From: Mangrovimonas sp. ST2L15
Lineage (GTDB): Bacteria > Bacteroidota > Bacteroidia > Flavobacteriales > Flavobacteriaceae
DNA length: 64,000 nucleotides
Reading direction: 5' to 3'
Assembly (NCBI RefSeq): GCF_001280515.1
Contig: NZ_LBIQ01000035.1
Span: 124,001-188,000, forward strand
The translations under genes were made by a program, and so were the position numbers. Shown here in pieces: positions 1 through 8,846 of the stretch. Each line of letters begins with the position of its first letter. The first letter of the stretch is position 1. The notes under the pieces were generated by a model. It worked only from the letters and a program-made list of their open reading frames with translations, had not been told where the DNA came from and did no database searches.

Positions 1-504
1 CGTATGGTTTGTGAGTTTATCATTCCTTCAAGAGGTATCATTGGTTTGAGAAATCAAATTTTGACAGCTACCGCCGGAGAAGCTATTATGGCGCACAGAT
101 TTAAGGAATATCAACCAATAAAAGGTGGTATTCCAGAAAGACAAAATGGTTCTTTGGTTTCTATGGAAACAGGTACAGCGATTCCTTATTCTATAGATAA
201 ACTTCAAGATAGAGGTAAATTCTTTGTTGATCCGGGAGAGGATATTTATGAAGGACAGGTAATAGGAGAGAATTCCCGTCAAGATGATATGGTTGTCAAT
301 GTGACTAAAACCAAAAAATTAAGTAACGTGCGTAGTTCTGGTGCCGATGATAAGGCTCGAATTGTTCCTGCTATTAAATTTTCATTGGAAGAAGCTTTGG
401 AATACATTCAGAAAGATGAATATGTAGAGGTGACACCAAACCACTTACGTATTAGAAAAATCCTATTAAAGGATGTTGATAGAAAACGAAGTAAAGCGAT
501 ATAA
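1..504 (+). CDS. typA: Translational GTPase TypA/BipA, C-terminal part (5' truncated by window)
   Basis: The open frame enters from the left window edge, so this is only the last ~168 residues of a protein normally about 600 long. The residues include SRGIIGLRN near the start and GGIPERQNGSLVSMETG, typical of the BipA-specific C-terminal domain. TypA/BipA is a ribosome-binding GTPase of the EF-G family that helps 50S assembly and growth under stress or cold (family knowledge). The GTPase domain lies outside the window. A strong terminator follows directly, so the gene ends its transcription unit. Product assignment is firm; the upstream context cannot be seen. Confidence 0.93.
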   Translation, partial: RMVCEFIIPSRGIIGLRNQILTATAGEAIMAHRFKEYQPIKGGIPERQNGSLVSMETGTAIPYSIDKLQDRGKFFVDPGEDIYEGQVIGENSRQDDMVVNVTKTKKLSNVRSSGADDKARIVPAIKFSLEEALEYIQKDEYVEVTPNHLRIRKILLKDVDRKRSKAI

Positions 505-508
505 ATTT

Positions 509-541
509 AAAAAAGCCAACTCCTTAGAGTTGGCTTTTTTA
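509..541 (+). terminator. Intrinsic terminator of typA
   Basis: An 8-bp stem GCCAACTC/GAGTTGGC with a CTTA loop is flanked by an A-run on the left and six T on the right. It begins a few bases after the typA stop codon. Confidence 0.9.
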
Positions 542-793
542 TTAAGGACTTCTTCTTTGTTAATTTGAATTCTTAAAAGGGCAATGTCTTATTTTTACGT
601 TCTAAGTTCTAGAATATTAAGAGAGAAGCTGAAAAATAAAACGAAACGGTATTTGCATTTTTCTAATTTATAACTTGAAAGGGCTTTGTCGAATGCGTAA
701 AGACAAGGATCTAATTGATCTAAAAACAAAAATGTTGGTCGAAAATAAATATTAACTTTATTTTTACGTTGAATTCTCTAAAAACTAAATTCT
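542..793 (+). promoter_or_regulatory. Intergenic region with two promoter-like units
   Basis: No convincing gene here. The 13-mer TTATTTTTACGTT occurs twice (589-601 and 758-770). Each copy sits downstream of a TTG at a promoter-like distance: TTG 565-567 with 22 bases to TATTTTTA at 590-597, and TTG 735-737 with 21 bases to TATTTTTA at 759-766. TATTTTTA differs from the Bacteroidota -7 consensus TAnnTTTG only in the last base. The second unit would start transcripts near 773, just ahead of the acetyltransferase frame. A 20-codon ATG frame at 693-755 has no supporting signal. Confidence 0.4.
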
Positions 794-1765
794 ATTTTTT
801 CAGTTGTAATTTATAATTCAAGATTCCAGAAAACATGGGATCAATTCGTTTCGAAAGCAAAAAATAGTACTTTTTTGTTTTATCGAGACTTTATGGATTA
901 TCATCAGGATAGATTTAAAGACCACTCCCTAATGATTTTTAAAGGGGATATTCTAATTGCTCTCCTTCCAGCCAATATTTTGGGTGATGTGCTTTATTCT
1001 CATCAGGGGCTCACCTACGGTGGTTTAATTTACCATCATAAATTAAAGTTTCATCAGGTTTTAGACATATTTGCTTCTGTATTGCAGTATTGTGAAACTA
1101 AAAGAATTAAATTTTTGGAACTTAAAATGCTTCCTCCTATTTATCCTGAATACCCGAATGAAGAACTTTCGTACTTGATGTTTTTATTGGACGCTCAATT
1201 GCTAAGAAGGGATTCTTTATCTGTTCTGAATTTACAGATTCCATATAAATACTCTAAAGATAGAAGAGATGGCATTAAACGAGGTTTTAAAAATGAACTT
1301 CAAATAGTGGAAGATGATGTGTTTGATGACTTTTGGAACACCATACTTATCCCAAACCTGAAAGGAAAACATCAAGCGAAACCGGTGCACACCTTGAATG
1401 AAATAAAGTCCTTAAAGAAAAAATTTCCTGCTCAAATTAAACAGTTCAATGTATACCATAATAATAAATTGGTTGCAGGAACCACTATTTTTATATCGAA
1501 ACTTGTCGCTCATTCTCAGTATATTTCGGGGAATCCAGATAAAAATAGTTTGGGTAGTTTGGACTTTTTACATGATTATTTATTGAAAAACGTATTCCAA
1601 AACAAATCCTATTTTGACTTTGGAATTTCAAATGAAAGTCAAGGAAGACATGTCAACCAAGGTTTGCAATATTGGAAAGAAGGTTTTGGGGCTAGAACCA
1701 TTACTCAGGATTTTTACAGGGTTGATGTGACAAACCATTCTAAACTGAAACAAGTTTTTATATGA
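794..1765 (+). CDS. GNAT/FemAB-like N-acetyltransferase of the polysaccharide cluster
   Basis: Predicted acetyltransferase of the GNAT type with a FemAB-like layout, often found beside FdtB-type aminotransferases in Flavobacteriaceae glycan loci. It may N-acetylate the 3-amino sugar. Conserved-looking residues ([17 protein letters not shown] then YRDFMDYH) begin upstream of every usable ATG/GTG/TTG except an internal TTG at 875, which would delete them. The frame is open back to 782 (stop at 779) and contains no ATG, GTG or TTG before 875. I place the start at ATT 794, about 20 bases after a promoter-like element, but this is provisional. The 3' end overlaps the aminotransferase by ATGA, indicating translational coupling. 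The substrate is inferred. Confidence 0.72.
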   Translation: MFSVVIYNSRFQKTWDQFVSKAKNSTFLFYRDFMDYHQDRFKDHSLMIFKGDILIALLPANILGDVLYSHQGLTYGGLIYHHKLKFHQVLDIFASVLQYCETKRIKFLELKMLPPIYPEYPNEELSYLMFLLDAQLLRRDSLSVLNLQIPYKYSKDRRDGIKRGFKNELQIVEDDVFDDFWNTILIPNLKGKHQAKPVHTLNEIKSLKKKFPAQIKQFNVYHNNKLVAGTTIFISKLVAHSQYISGNPDKNSLGSLDFLHDYLLKNVFQNKSYFDFGISNESQGRHVNQGLQYWKEGFGARTITQDFYRVDVTNHSKLKQVFI

Positions 1766-2862
1766 TCAAGTTTTTAGATCTTCATAAACTGAATACTCGT
1801 TTTGAAACGGAATTTCAGGAAAAATTCAAGTCTTTTTTAGATTCGGGACATTATATCCTTGGTAAAGAAGTATTAAAATTTGAAGAAGACTTTGCGTCTT
1901 ACTGTGGAACTAAATATTGTGTGGGTACAAGTAATGGTCTAGATGCTTTAATCCTAATATTTGAGGCATTAAAACAATTGGGAAAGCTGAAGGAAGGGGA
2001 TGAGGTTTTAGTTCCTGCAAATACTTATATAGCGAGTATCTTAAGCGTTTTACATGCCGGTTTAAATCCTATTTTTATTGAGCCAGATTTGCATACTTAT
2101 AACATTTCTCCCAATCATATTCTTGATAAAATAACTTCTAAAACAAAGGCTATTCTAGTTGTTCATTTGTATGGTCAATTAGCTGATATGAATCAAATAG
2201 GGCCCATTGCAGAAGCCAATGGATTATTGGTCATAGAGGATGCGGCTCAAGCACATGGAGCACAAAATAATTTAGGTGTTAGAGCTGGTAATTTTGGATA
2301 TGCGTCCGGATTCAGTTTTTACCCGTCTAAAAATTTAGGAGCATTAGGTGATGCTGGAGCGGTAACAACCAATGATTTGGAGTTGAAAGAGGTCATAGGA
2401 AAACTTCGTAATTACGGAAATAAAGAAAAGTACATCAATCAATATGCTGGATTCAATAACCGTTTGGACGAATTTCAAGCTGGTATTTTAAATATTAAAT
2501 TGGCCACTTTGGATGCAGATAACATGAGAAGAAGGCAGATTGCAAAAAGGTATCTTAACGAAATAAATAATGAAAAACTAGTGCTCCCCCAATACGATGG
2601 TTCTGAAAATCATGTGTTTCATGTGTTTGTGGTGATGGTAGATCATCGAAAAAATTTCATTGAGTATTTAAAAAATAGTAATATTGAATCCTTAATCCAT
2701 TATCCTATTTCCCCTTCAGAACAGGAAGCTTTTCTACAATTTCAAGAATTGGAATTGCCTATTACCAAATCCATTCATGAGAGAGTGGTAAGTTTGCCTA
2801 TAAGTCCGGTTCTTGAAAAGAATGAAATTGATTATGTTATTCAAACCATAAACCATTACTAG
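1762..2862 (+). CDS. DegT/DnrJ/EryC1 sugar aminotransferase (FdtB/QdtB-like)
   Basis: PLP-dependent nucleotide-sugar aminotransferase of 366 residues. The sequence shows the family layout: [10 protein letters not shown] with the cofactor-binding Asp at 160, and [14 protein letters not shown] with the Schiff-base Lys at 190. With the FdtA/QdtA-like ketoisomerase at 6782-7192 it would convert a dTDP-3-keto-6-deoxyhexose to the 3-amino sugar (dTDP-Fuc3N or dTDP-Qui3N). Sequence alone does not separate galacto from gluco product. The ATG lies in the ATGA overlap with the preceding acetyltransferase, and the next gene starts immediately after the stop, so the three are co-transcribed. Confidence 0.88.
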   Translation: MIKFLDLHKLNTRFETEFQEKFKSFLDSGHYILGKEVLKFEEDFASYCGTKYCVGTSNGLDALILIFEALKQLGKLKEGDEVLVPANTYIASILSVLHAGLNPIFIEPDLHTYNISPNHILDKITSKTKAILVVHLYGQLADMNQIGPIAEANGLLVIEDAAQAHGAQNNLGVRAGNFGYASGFSFYPSKNLGALGDAGAVTTNDLELKEVIGKLRNYGNKEKYINQYAGFNNRLDEFQAGILNIKLATLDADNMRRRQIAKRYLNEINNEKLVLPQYDGSENHVFHVFVVMVDHRKNFIEYLKNSNIESLIHYPISPSEQEAFLQFQELELPITKSIHERVVSLPISPVLEKNEIDYVIQTINHY

Positions 2863-4203
2863 TTGAAAAAGTTTGTAGAGTACATTAATAACAATGTATT
2901 GGTAAGGGTTGCCTCATTAAATTCTGCCTCGGTAATTACTCGAATTATTGCTGGTTTTCTTACTTCTAAAGCCATTGCCTTGTTTGTAGGAGCTGAAGGT
3001 TTGGCTTTGATAGGTAATTTTAGAAATTTTGTTGGGACGTTGCAATCCTTCTCTATTTTAGGGCTTTATAATGGTGTAGTGAAGTATGTCGCTGAGTTTA
3101 AGAATAGCACCAAGGAACTCAGTAAAATGTTGTCTACGGCCTACTATATGGGTTTTATTTCCACTGTGCTTTGTGGGTTTTTGTGTTATTTCTTTTCAAA
3201 TGAAATCAATAATTACCTTTTTCCAACTTATAATGATTACGCCTATATCATAAGAATCTTTGCCTTGGCTTTGCCATTTTATTCTTTGAATATGTTTACA
3301 TATTCTATTTTAAATGGTTTTTCAAAGTTTAAGATTCTTATTATCATCAATATAATTGGGCAGATTTTAGCTGCTTCTATTACATTATTATTGATTTATC
3401 AGGAAAGAATAGATGGGGCCCTCATTTCAGTAGCTATTTCTGAATCCCTTATTTTTCTAATTACGCTAGTTGGTATTTCTAATCAAAGGTCTTTGGCGCC
3501 TCTTTTAAAGTTGAGTCATTTCAGATTAGATTTCGTAAAAAAGTTAAGTTCTTTTTCAATAATGAAAATATTTTCGGCTATGGCGCTGCCTTTAGTCGCT
3601 ATAGCAATCAGAACTTATTTAATAGATCATGTAGGTTTTAAAGAAGCTGGTTTTTGGGAAGCGATGAACCGGATTTCTAAATATTATTTAATGTTCATCA
3701 GCTCATTAATGTCTCTTTATATCCTTCCTAGATTTTCTGAAATTAATACCATCAAGGAATTTAGAACTGAGGTTTTTAATTTCTACAAAACCGTTCTCCC
3801 TATTTTTGGTTTAGGTTTGTTGGCTATCTATTTAATGAGGCATATACTGATAGCTGTTATTTTTTCAAGTGAGTTTAAACCAGTTGAAAGCTTGTTTCTA
3901 TGGCAACTTTTAGGAGATTTTATTAATGTGTTATCTATAGTCATAGCATATCAATTTTTGGCAAAAAATATGGTTTGGCATTATTTGATAGTGGAGGCTT
4001 TTTCTGTTTCAATCCTATATATTTCGAGTATTTTGTTTGTTGATATTTTTGGCGTTCAAGGAGCAGTGATAGGGCATTTTGTAACCCAAGTCTTGCATTT
4101 TGCACTTATTTTATTCATTTTTAATCATTCACTTTTTGGAGTGTTACCAGAAGAGGAACTATTACAAAATGATAATGAGGATTTAGACCATGAAAATGAT
4201 TAG
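2863..4203 (+). CDS. Wzx-like O-antigen/polysaccharide flippase
   Basis: Integral membrane protein of 446 residues with alternating hydrophobic segments along its whole length, about 12 likely helices, matching the polysaccharide-exporter (MATE/MOP superfamily, WzxE-like) pattern. The N-terminus (NSASVITRIIAGFLTSKAIA) is typical of O-antigen translocases. It would flip undecaprenyl-linked repeat units across the inner membrane. The start is TTG 2863-2865, directly after the aminotransferase stop TAG. The charged tail (EEELLQNDNEDLDHEND) overlaps the next gene by 14 bases. Its place between sugar-synthesis and transferase genes supports the role. Confidence 0.85.
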   Translation: MKKFVEYINNNVLVRVASLNSASVITRIIAGFLTSKAIALFVGAEGLALIGNFRNFVGTLQSFSILGLYNGVVKYVAEFKNSTKELSKMLSTAYYMGFISTVLCGFLCYFFSNEINNYLFPTYNDYAYIIRIFALALPFYSLNMFTYSILNGFSKFKILIIINIIGQILAASITLLLIYQERIDGALISVAISESLIFLITLVGISNQRSLAPLLKLSHFRLDFVKKLSSFSIMKIFSAMALPLVAIAIRTYLIDHVGFKEAGFWEAMNRISKYYLMFISSLMSLYILPRFSEINTIKEFRTEVFNFYKTVLPIFGLGLLAIYLMRHILIAVIFSSEFKPVESLFLWQLLGDFINVLSIVIAYQFLAKNMVWHYLIVEAFSVSILYISSILFVDIFGVQGAVIGHFVTQVLHFALILFIFNHSLFGVLPEEELLQNDNEDLDHEND

Positions 4204-4750
4204 GGATTTATGTTTAAAATTTAGGAAATTAAAATATTCCTTTTGGTCCAACAATAAGTTTGTGTCGGGAAGATTTAAGGGTAAGTATCCTGTTGTCTTC
4301 AGAGGTCAGGGAGAAATCATCATAGGAGAAAATGTACAAATGGGCGTGGTGAATTCGCCTTTTTATCATAATAGTTATGCCTATTTAGAAGCAAGAGACA
4401 AGGAAGCAAAGGTTGTTTTTGGTAACAATATTAGTGTTAACAACAATTTTTCAGCAGTTTCAGAAAAGAGAATTACCATAAATGACCACGTACTTATTGG
4501 GTTGAATTGTAAGATAACAGATAGTAACTTTCACGATTTGAATGCTGAAAAAAGAAACCAAACAGATCCTAGCCCACAAGAAGTAATCATTGATAGAAAT
4601 GTATTTATAGGTAATGATGTGACTATTCTAAAAGGTGTTGTTATTGGAGCGAATTCTGTGATCGGGTCAAATTCTGTGGTGACCAAAAGTTTTCCAAATG
4701 ATGTTATTATTGCAGGAAACCCAGCAAGGGTTATTGGTCAAGTTAAGTGA
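4190..4750 (+). CDS. Left-handed beta-helix (hexapeptide) acyltransferase
   Basis: 186 residues. The C-terminal two thirds show hexapeptide repeats (e.g. VFIGNDVTILKGVVIGANSV) ending in IIAGNPARVIG, as in WbbJ/maltose-O-acetyltransferase-like enzymes. Such proteins form trimers and acetylate sugars from acetyl-CoA. Here it may O-acetylate the glycan, or act as the N-acetyltransferase (FdtC-like role) for the 3-amino sugar; the upstream GNAT gene competes for that job. It overlaps the flippase end by 14 bases, so it is in the same operon. It is the last gene of the run and faces a convergent glycosyltransferase 5 bases away. Confidence 0.82.
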   Translation: MKMIRDLCLKFRKLKYSFWSNNKFVSGRFKGKYPVVFRGQGEIIIGENVQMGVVNSPFYHNSYAYLEARDKEAKVVFGNNISVNNNFSAVSEKRITINDHVLIGLNCKITDSNFHDLNAEKRNQTDPSPQEVIIDRNVFIGNDVTILKGVVIGANSVIGSNSVVTKSFPNDVIIAGNPARVIGQVK

Positions 4751-4755
4751 TTTGC

Positions 4756-5898
4756 TTAATTAGAATTCCATATAGCAACATAGTTTTGAGCAATTTTTTT
4801 ATAATCGTGATGACTAACTATGAAATTTCTGGCATTCTTCGAAATTTCTAAAATTTTATCTGGATGCGTAACCAACCATTCTAATTTTTTGAAAATTAGT
4901 TGGCTGTCAGGTAAAGCATTAATTGCAACTGTATCTTCTTCTAATTGGTAGTAATTTAACCATTCTTCCTCGGCGCCAGTAAAAACTACTTTGCCTTTAG
5001 CCATGGCTTCTAAGGCATTATAACCTTGGTCATAGGCATATACTTGGTCTAAGATGATATGAGCTTTGTTGTAGCTTTCAATATACTTTTGATAAGGAAC
5101 ATCTTCGGTTTGAATAATTTCAATTTGGGAAGCATATTTTTCCCTTAGTAGCTCGAGAGCATTTTCGAAAATGTCATTTCCTTTTTTAAAATAGTTGCTT
5201 CTATTAACTCCGTGAAAAATAATTATTTTATGAGATACGTCTAATTCGGTTTTTTTTATTGATTCAGAGTTAATGGGGTTTGGAATCATGCCGAGGTATT
5301 TAGGATGCCCTAAAAGAGGTATGTGGTAATCCATGTCTGAAGCAATAACTCCTGCGATATGGTTATAAATGTATTGATGTAATTGATATTGCTTTTTAGA
5401 TATTTTTTTTAAGATAAATTGATAATAATTTTTTAATTCAGGATTTTCAAAATAAGGAGTCAAAATGGAATATTTAAACTTTTGGTCATGGGCATATTTT
5501 ACACTGATATAATCTGTGCCGCAGGAAAGAAGAAATACTTTTCTATTGTTACTGAATATGGAATGAAGAAGCTTTTTTTCTAAAGTAGGTGTGGTTTTAA
5601 TGCTATTTTCATTGATGATTTGAACCACGTCAAAGTTTTTTAAATCAGGGAGAAAACTTTTAAATCTACAATAGGGTTCAAGTGCAAATAGATCAAAACC
5701 AAAAAACTTGTGTGTTACTTTGACTAGAGGTTTGAAGATTGGTTTGGATAGAATTTTTACGCCATAATCTAAATCCACTGGGAAATTTTTAAAACCATCA
5801 GAAGTGCCTGCTAAAGTAACTTCATGGCCCAATGATATTAGACCTTCTTTCAATGAATTATGTAATCGGCTAAATTCTCCTATTAAAAGAATCTTCAT
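4756..5898 (-). CDS. Glycosyltransferase, GT4/GT1-like fold
   Basis: About 380 residues, GT-B type. The N-terminus MKILLIGEFSRLHNSLKEGL is the typical opening strand and loop of group-1 glycosyltransferases. The C-terminal half contains IIIFHGVNR and YNALEAMAKGKVVFTG, an E-rich donor-binding motif of this fold. The open frame extends 39 codons further upstream, but that extension reads through the promoter region of the divergent gene and lacks the fold's opening strand. I therefore take the ATG whose first base (minus strand) is 5898. It probably adds a sugar to the lipid-linked glycan at the cytoplasmic membrane; donor and acceptor are unknown. Confidence 0.83.
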   Translation of the reverse strand: MKILLIGEFSRLHNSLKEGLISLGHEVTLAGTSDGFKNFPVDLDYGVKILSKPIFKPLVKVTHKFFGFDLFALEPYCRFKSFLPDLKNFDVVQIINENSIKTTPTLEKKLLHSIFSNNRKVFLLSCGTDYISVKYAHDQKFKYSILTPYFENPELKNYYQFILKKISKKQYQLHQYIYNHIAGVIASDMDYHIPLLGHPKYLGMIPNPINSESIKKTELDVSHKIIIFHGVNRSNYFKKGNDIFENALELLREKYASQIEIIQTEDVPYQKYIESYNKAHIILDQVYAYDQGYNALEAMAKGKVVFTGAEEEWLNYYQLEEDTVAINALPDSQLIFKKLEWLVTHPDKILEISKNARNFIVSHHDYKKIAQNYVAIWNSN

Positions 5899-5929
5899 TA
5901 TCTTATTTTTGCCATAAATATAGTTGTTA

Positions 5930-6754
5930 ATGATTAATCCAAACATAGAAGCATTCAATTTAGAAATTCTAATTTCTACAATGAATAGAAGTTCTTTGAG
6001 CTTCTTGGATGACATGTTTATTAATAATCAAGGTAAGGATTATAATATTTTAATTATTAACCAGACCTCACCGGATAATTTATTGATTTCCGAAATCGAA
6101 AAAATTAGGGTAGTAAATACATTTGAAAAAGGGTTGCCGACCAGCAGGAACTTAGCCTTGAAGCATGCCTTAGGGGATATCTGTTTAATTGCTGATGACG
6201 ACGTCATATATGCTAAAGATTTTGAAAAGAGTATTTTAGAATCCTATCAGGAAAATGAGAGGGCAGAAATGATAACTTTTCAAATGGAGGATGATGAGGG
6301 GAATTTGTTCAGGGATTATCCAAATAAAAGCAAACACGACAAAAAAAGCATAAGCACAGCTAATTCTGTAGTGATTAGTTTTTTTTTGAAAGCAGTCAAA
6401 AATAAAGAAGTTAAATTTGATGAGCATTTTGGTATTGGATCAACCTTCCAAACCGCAAATGAATATGTTTTTTTACGGAACGCCCTCTCTGCCAACCTTC
6501 AAATTTACTATCAACCCAAAGTTATTTTGTCTCATCCTAAAATGAGTTCGGGTCAAGATGCAGGTAGTGATCGAATAGTTTATGCTCGAGGAGCTTTATT
6601 TTATAAATATTCTGGGTATTTAGGTTACGTAAGGATATTGAAATATTTGTATTTAGTTTGGAGGAAAGGAGAGATTGAGGCCAACGAATTTTATAATAAG
6701 GTGAGCATGGGATTTAAAGGAATCAGAGATTTTAAAGGATTGGAAAAGAAATAA
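5930..6754 (+). CDS. Glycosyltransferase family 2
   Basis: GT-A type glycosyltransferase. After the start, FNLEILISTMNRS forms the first strand, TSRNLALKHALGD the nucleotide-binding helix, and LIADDDVIY (Asp triplet at about residues 89-91) the metal/nucleotide-sugar site. The C-terminus contains the basic segment RILKYLYLVWRKGE. I use ATG 5930; a TTG at 5924 is in frame two codons earlier. The start is divergent from the minus-strand glycosyltransferase with 31 bases between them, too short for two full independent promoters. Specificity is unknown. Confidence 0.82.
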   Translation: MINPNIEAFNLEILISTMNRSSLSFLDDMFINNQGKDYNILIINQTSPDNLLISEIEKIRVVNTFEKGLPTSRNLALKHALGDICLIADDDVIYAKDFEKSILESYQENERAEMITFQMEDDEGNLFRDYPNKSKHDKKSISTANSVVISFFLKAVKNKEVKFDEHFGIGSTFQTANEYVFLRNALSANLQIYYQPKVILSHPKMSSGQDAGSDRIVYARGALFYKYSGYLGYVRILKYLYLVWRKGEIEANEFYNKVSMGFKGIRDFKGLEKK

Positions 6755-6781
6755 ATTGTCTTTTTAATAGTTTTATTTGGT

Positions 6782-7192
6782 ATGAAAACATCACTTGAGG
6801 ATATTAAAATAATGGAGGTTCCAAAAATAGCAGATACTCGTGGGAACCTTTCGGTTATAGAAAAGGATACCATTCCTTTTAAAATTAATCGGGTGTATTA
6901 CTTATATGATGTCCCCAGTGACGCTTATAGAGGTGGGCATGCTCATAAAGAACAATTGGAATTTTTGATTGCGGTTAGCGGTAGTTTTGATGTGATTTTA
7001 AATGATGGTATGGGCTCTAGGCGTGTGACTCTCAACAAACCTAATAAAGGATTGCTAATACCCACAGGTATCTGGAGAGAATTGGATAATTTTTCTTCTG
7101 GCGCTGTATGTTTGGTACTTGCGTCAGATGTGTTTGAAGAGGGAGATTATATTAGGGATTTTAATAACTTTTTGAAATCAAAAGAGGTTTAA
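6782..7192 (+). CDS. dTDP-4-oxo-6-deoxyglucose 3,4-ketoisomerase-like cupin (FdtA/QdtA family, WxcM-like)
   Basis: 136-residue single-domain cupin. The sequence shows IMEVPKIADTRGNLSVIE at the start, NRVYYLYDVPS, then RGGHAHKEQLEFLIAVSG with two His at 53 and 55, which correspond to the paired catalytic/base His of FdtA-type isomerases. It would move the keto group of dTDP-4-keto-6-deoxyglucose to C3, making the substrate for the FdtB/QdtB-like aminotransferase at 1762-2862. FdtA gives the galacto and QdtA the gluco product; I cannot tell them apart here. RmlA/RmlB, which make the precursor, are not in the window. It is convergent with, and overlaps by 4 bases, the next glycosyltransferase. 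Confidence 0.86.
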   Translation: MKTSLEDIKIMEVPKIADTRGNLSVIEKDTIPFKINRVYYLYDVPSDAYRGGHAHKEQLEFLIAVSGSFDVILNDGMGSRRVTLNKPNKGLLIPTGIWRELDNFSSGAVCLVLASDVFEEGDYIRDFNNFLKSKEV

Positions 7193-8073
7193 TTCATAAT
7201 TTGGCACAAATAGCCTAATCGATATAAGTCAAATACAAATAAATTTGGATTGGATCCCCTCAAATTTTTCTCCAATTGGGGGTTAATCATTTTACTCAAT
7301 TTACCATACAAAGTGTCAAAATGCATGGATTTTAGAAATTTATATGTTTTTAAAAGTGAATTCTGATGTTCTTTCATTTTATCAGCGCGCACCAAATATG
7401 CCAATGTTTCTACCGCTTTCTTGGTCTTCTCTAAAAAAAGGTCATTGGAATCTATTCCTAGATGATAAACCTCATTGTCAATATGTTTTATTTTTATTTG
7501 ATGTTTTTTAAGTAGGGCACCAAATAAATAATCCATGCCGTAAAGGTTGTCTTGACTGATATTTAAACCGTCTGTGTAAATATTCCTTTTTATCAAAAAG
7601 TTGGCAGAAATAATGACTTTGTAGGGCGTTTTATTCCTTATTGATCCAGGTACTTCTTCACGATTTTTTCCAAAAGTAATCCGAAGTTCTTTACCCGAAC
7701 TTTCATAATTGCTTGTATATGCAAATCCACCGAATATGGCCTCAAAATCTCCATTTATTAATTGGATGTAATTTTTTAAAAAGTCGTTGGACTTGGGAAT
7801 AACGTCTGCGTCCAAAAATAGTAACCAATCAAATTTGGCTTTTTCAGCAAGTATTCGCCTTACTGAAGATCTACCTACATTCTCTTTCAAAGAAATGAAG
7901 GAGCTGTTTTTTAAATCATTTATTTTATGATTCTCACTATTTAACTCAGAATTTGAGCCATCGTCAATACATAATAACTCAAAGGGAATTTGTTCCTTTT
8001 CCGCTTGAGAAACAACATTAGAAGCCAATGGGAAGGCATTATAATGATATGTAGGGATTAAGATGGAAAGCAT
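7189..8073 (-). CDS. Glycosyltransferase family 2
   Basis: 294 residues, GT-A fold. Visible motifs: opening strand MLSILIPTYHYN, ELLCIDDGSNS near residue 37, NVGRSSVRRILAEKA, and the DxD-type site WLLFLDADVIP (Asp-Ala-Asp at 88-90). Such enzymes transfer sugars from nucleotide donors to lipid-linked or surface glycans. A minus-strand promoter candidate lies 65-75 bases upstream of its ATG. It ends by overlapping the ketoisomerase gene tail-to-tail by 4 bases and marks the end of the glycan cluster before ftsE. Donor and acceptor are not predictable. Confidence 0.85.
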   Translation of the reverse strand: MLSILIPTYHYNAFPLASNVVSQAEKEQIPFELLCIDDGSNSELNSENHKINDLKNSSFISLKENVGRSSVRRILAEKAKFDWLLFLDADVIPKSNDFLKNYIQLINGDFEAIFGGFAYTSNYESSGKELRITFGKNREEVPGSIRNKTPYKVIISANFLIKRNIYTDGLNISQDNLYGMDYLFGALLKKHQIKIKHIDNEVYHLGIDSNDLFLEKTKKAVETLAYLVRADKMKEHQNSLLKTYKFLKSMHFDTLYGKLSKMINPQLEKNLRGSNPNLFVFDLYRLGYLCQIMN

Positions 8074-8140
8074 GAATGCATCTTATCTGAATTTAAATGT
8101 CGTATTCTTGAGGAATTTGTCTCTGGTCTAAATTCAAAAA

Positions 8141-8148
8141 CAAAGGTA
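8141..8148 (-). promoter_or_regulatory. TAnnTTTG -7 element upstream of the glycosyltransferase
   Basis: On the minus strand the octamer TACCTTTG matches the Bacteroidota -7 consensus exactly, between the stop of ftsE and the ATG at 8073. I see no clear TTG at the matching -33 position, so this is only a candidate promoter for the gene at 7189-8073. Confidence 0.4.
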
Positions 8149-8153
8149 TGCTT

Positions 8154-8846
8154 TTAACCAGCTGACGCCTTACGTTGAACCACTTCAAAAACTTGTCCTT
8201 CATCACATTTTAGTGTCTTACTGGGATATTTTAATAACAGGGCATAATCATGGGTTGCCATCAAAATGGTGTTACCATTTTTGTTAATATCCTGCAGCAC
8301 TTCCATCACTTCAATACTGGTTTGTGGGTCTAGATTACCAGTGGGCTCATCGGCCAAAATGAGTTCTGGGTTATTCAATAAGGCACGCGCGATAGCGACA
8401 CGTTGTTGTTCACCCCCAGAAAGTTCATGAGGGAATTTAAAACCCTTGGTTTTCATTCCAACTTTGGCAAGTACCGTTTCAATTCTAGCAGAAATTTCTT
8501 TTTTGTCTTTCCAGCCTGTTGCTTTCAATACAAATTCCAAATTGCCGTTTACCGTCCTATCAGATAAAAGTTGGAAATCTTGAAAAACGACTCCCAATTT
8601 TCGTCTTAAAAAAGGAATTTCTTTTTCCTTCAGTTGGCTCAAGTCATAATCTACAATGTGACCTTCACCTTTGGTCAAAGGTAAATCACCATATAAAGTT
8701 TTCATCAAACTACTTTTACCCGTTCCTGTCTTACCAATCAAATAAACGAAATCTCCTTTGTTGACTTCTACATTGACATCAGATAATACGAGATTGTCTC
8801 CTTGAAAAATAGAAACGTCCTTCAACTTTAATACGGGATTTGACAT
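8154..8846 (-). CDS. ftsE: Cell-division ABC transporter ATP-binding protein FtsE
   Basis: 230-residue ABC ATPase. Walker A GKTGTGKSS at 38-46, Q-loop GVVFQDFQLL from about 85, signature LSGGEQQ at 142-148, Walker B ELILADEPTG at 161-170, and switch His 199 (MATHDYA). The short length and the LRRKLGVVFQDFQLLSDRTV segment fit FtsE rather than LolD or MacB, although LolD-type proteins are close relatives. With FtsX it links the divisome to peptidoglycan hydrolases at the inner membrane (family knowledge). No ftsX is adjacent, which is usual in this phylum. It is divergent from the TPR-protein gene across about 200 bases. Confidence 0.85.
   Translation of the reverse strand: MSNPVLKLKDVSIFQGDNLVLSDVNVEVNKGDFVYLIGKTGTGKSSLMKTLYGDLPLTKGEGHIVDYDLSQLKEKEIPFLRRKLGVVFQDFQLLSDRTVNGNLEFVLKATGWKDKKEISARIETVLAKVGMKTKGFKFPHELSGGEQQRVAIARALLNNPELILADEPTGNLDPQTSIEVMEVLQDINKNGNTILMATHDYALLLKYPSKTLKCDEGQVFEVVQRKASAG

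Noticed and set aside
693-755. 20-codon ATG frame before the acetyltransferase
   Set aside because: Too short, no ribosome-binding or family signal. Its 3' part overlaps the second promoter-like unit.
875-877. TTG 875 as the start of the acetyltransferase
   Set aside because: It would delete the conserved-looking segment encoded at 815-874. Kept only as an alternative.
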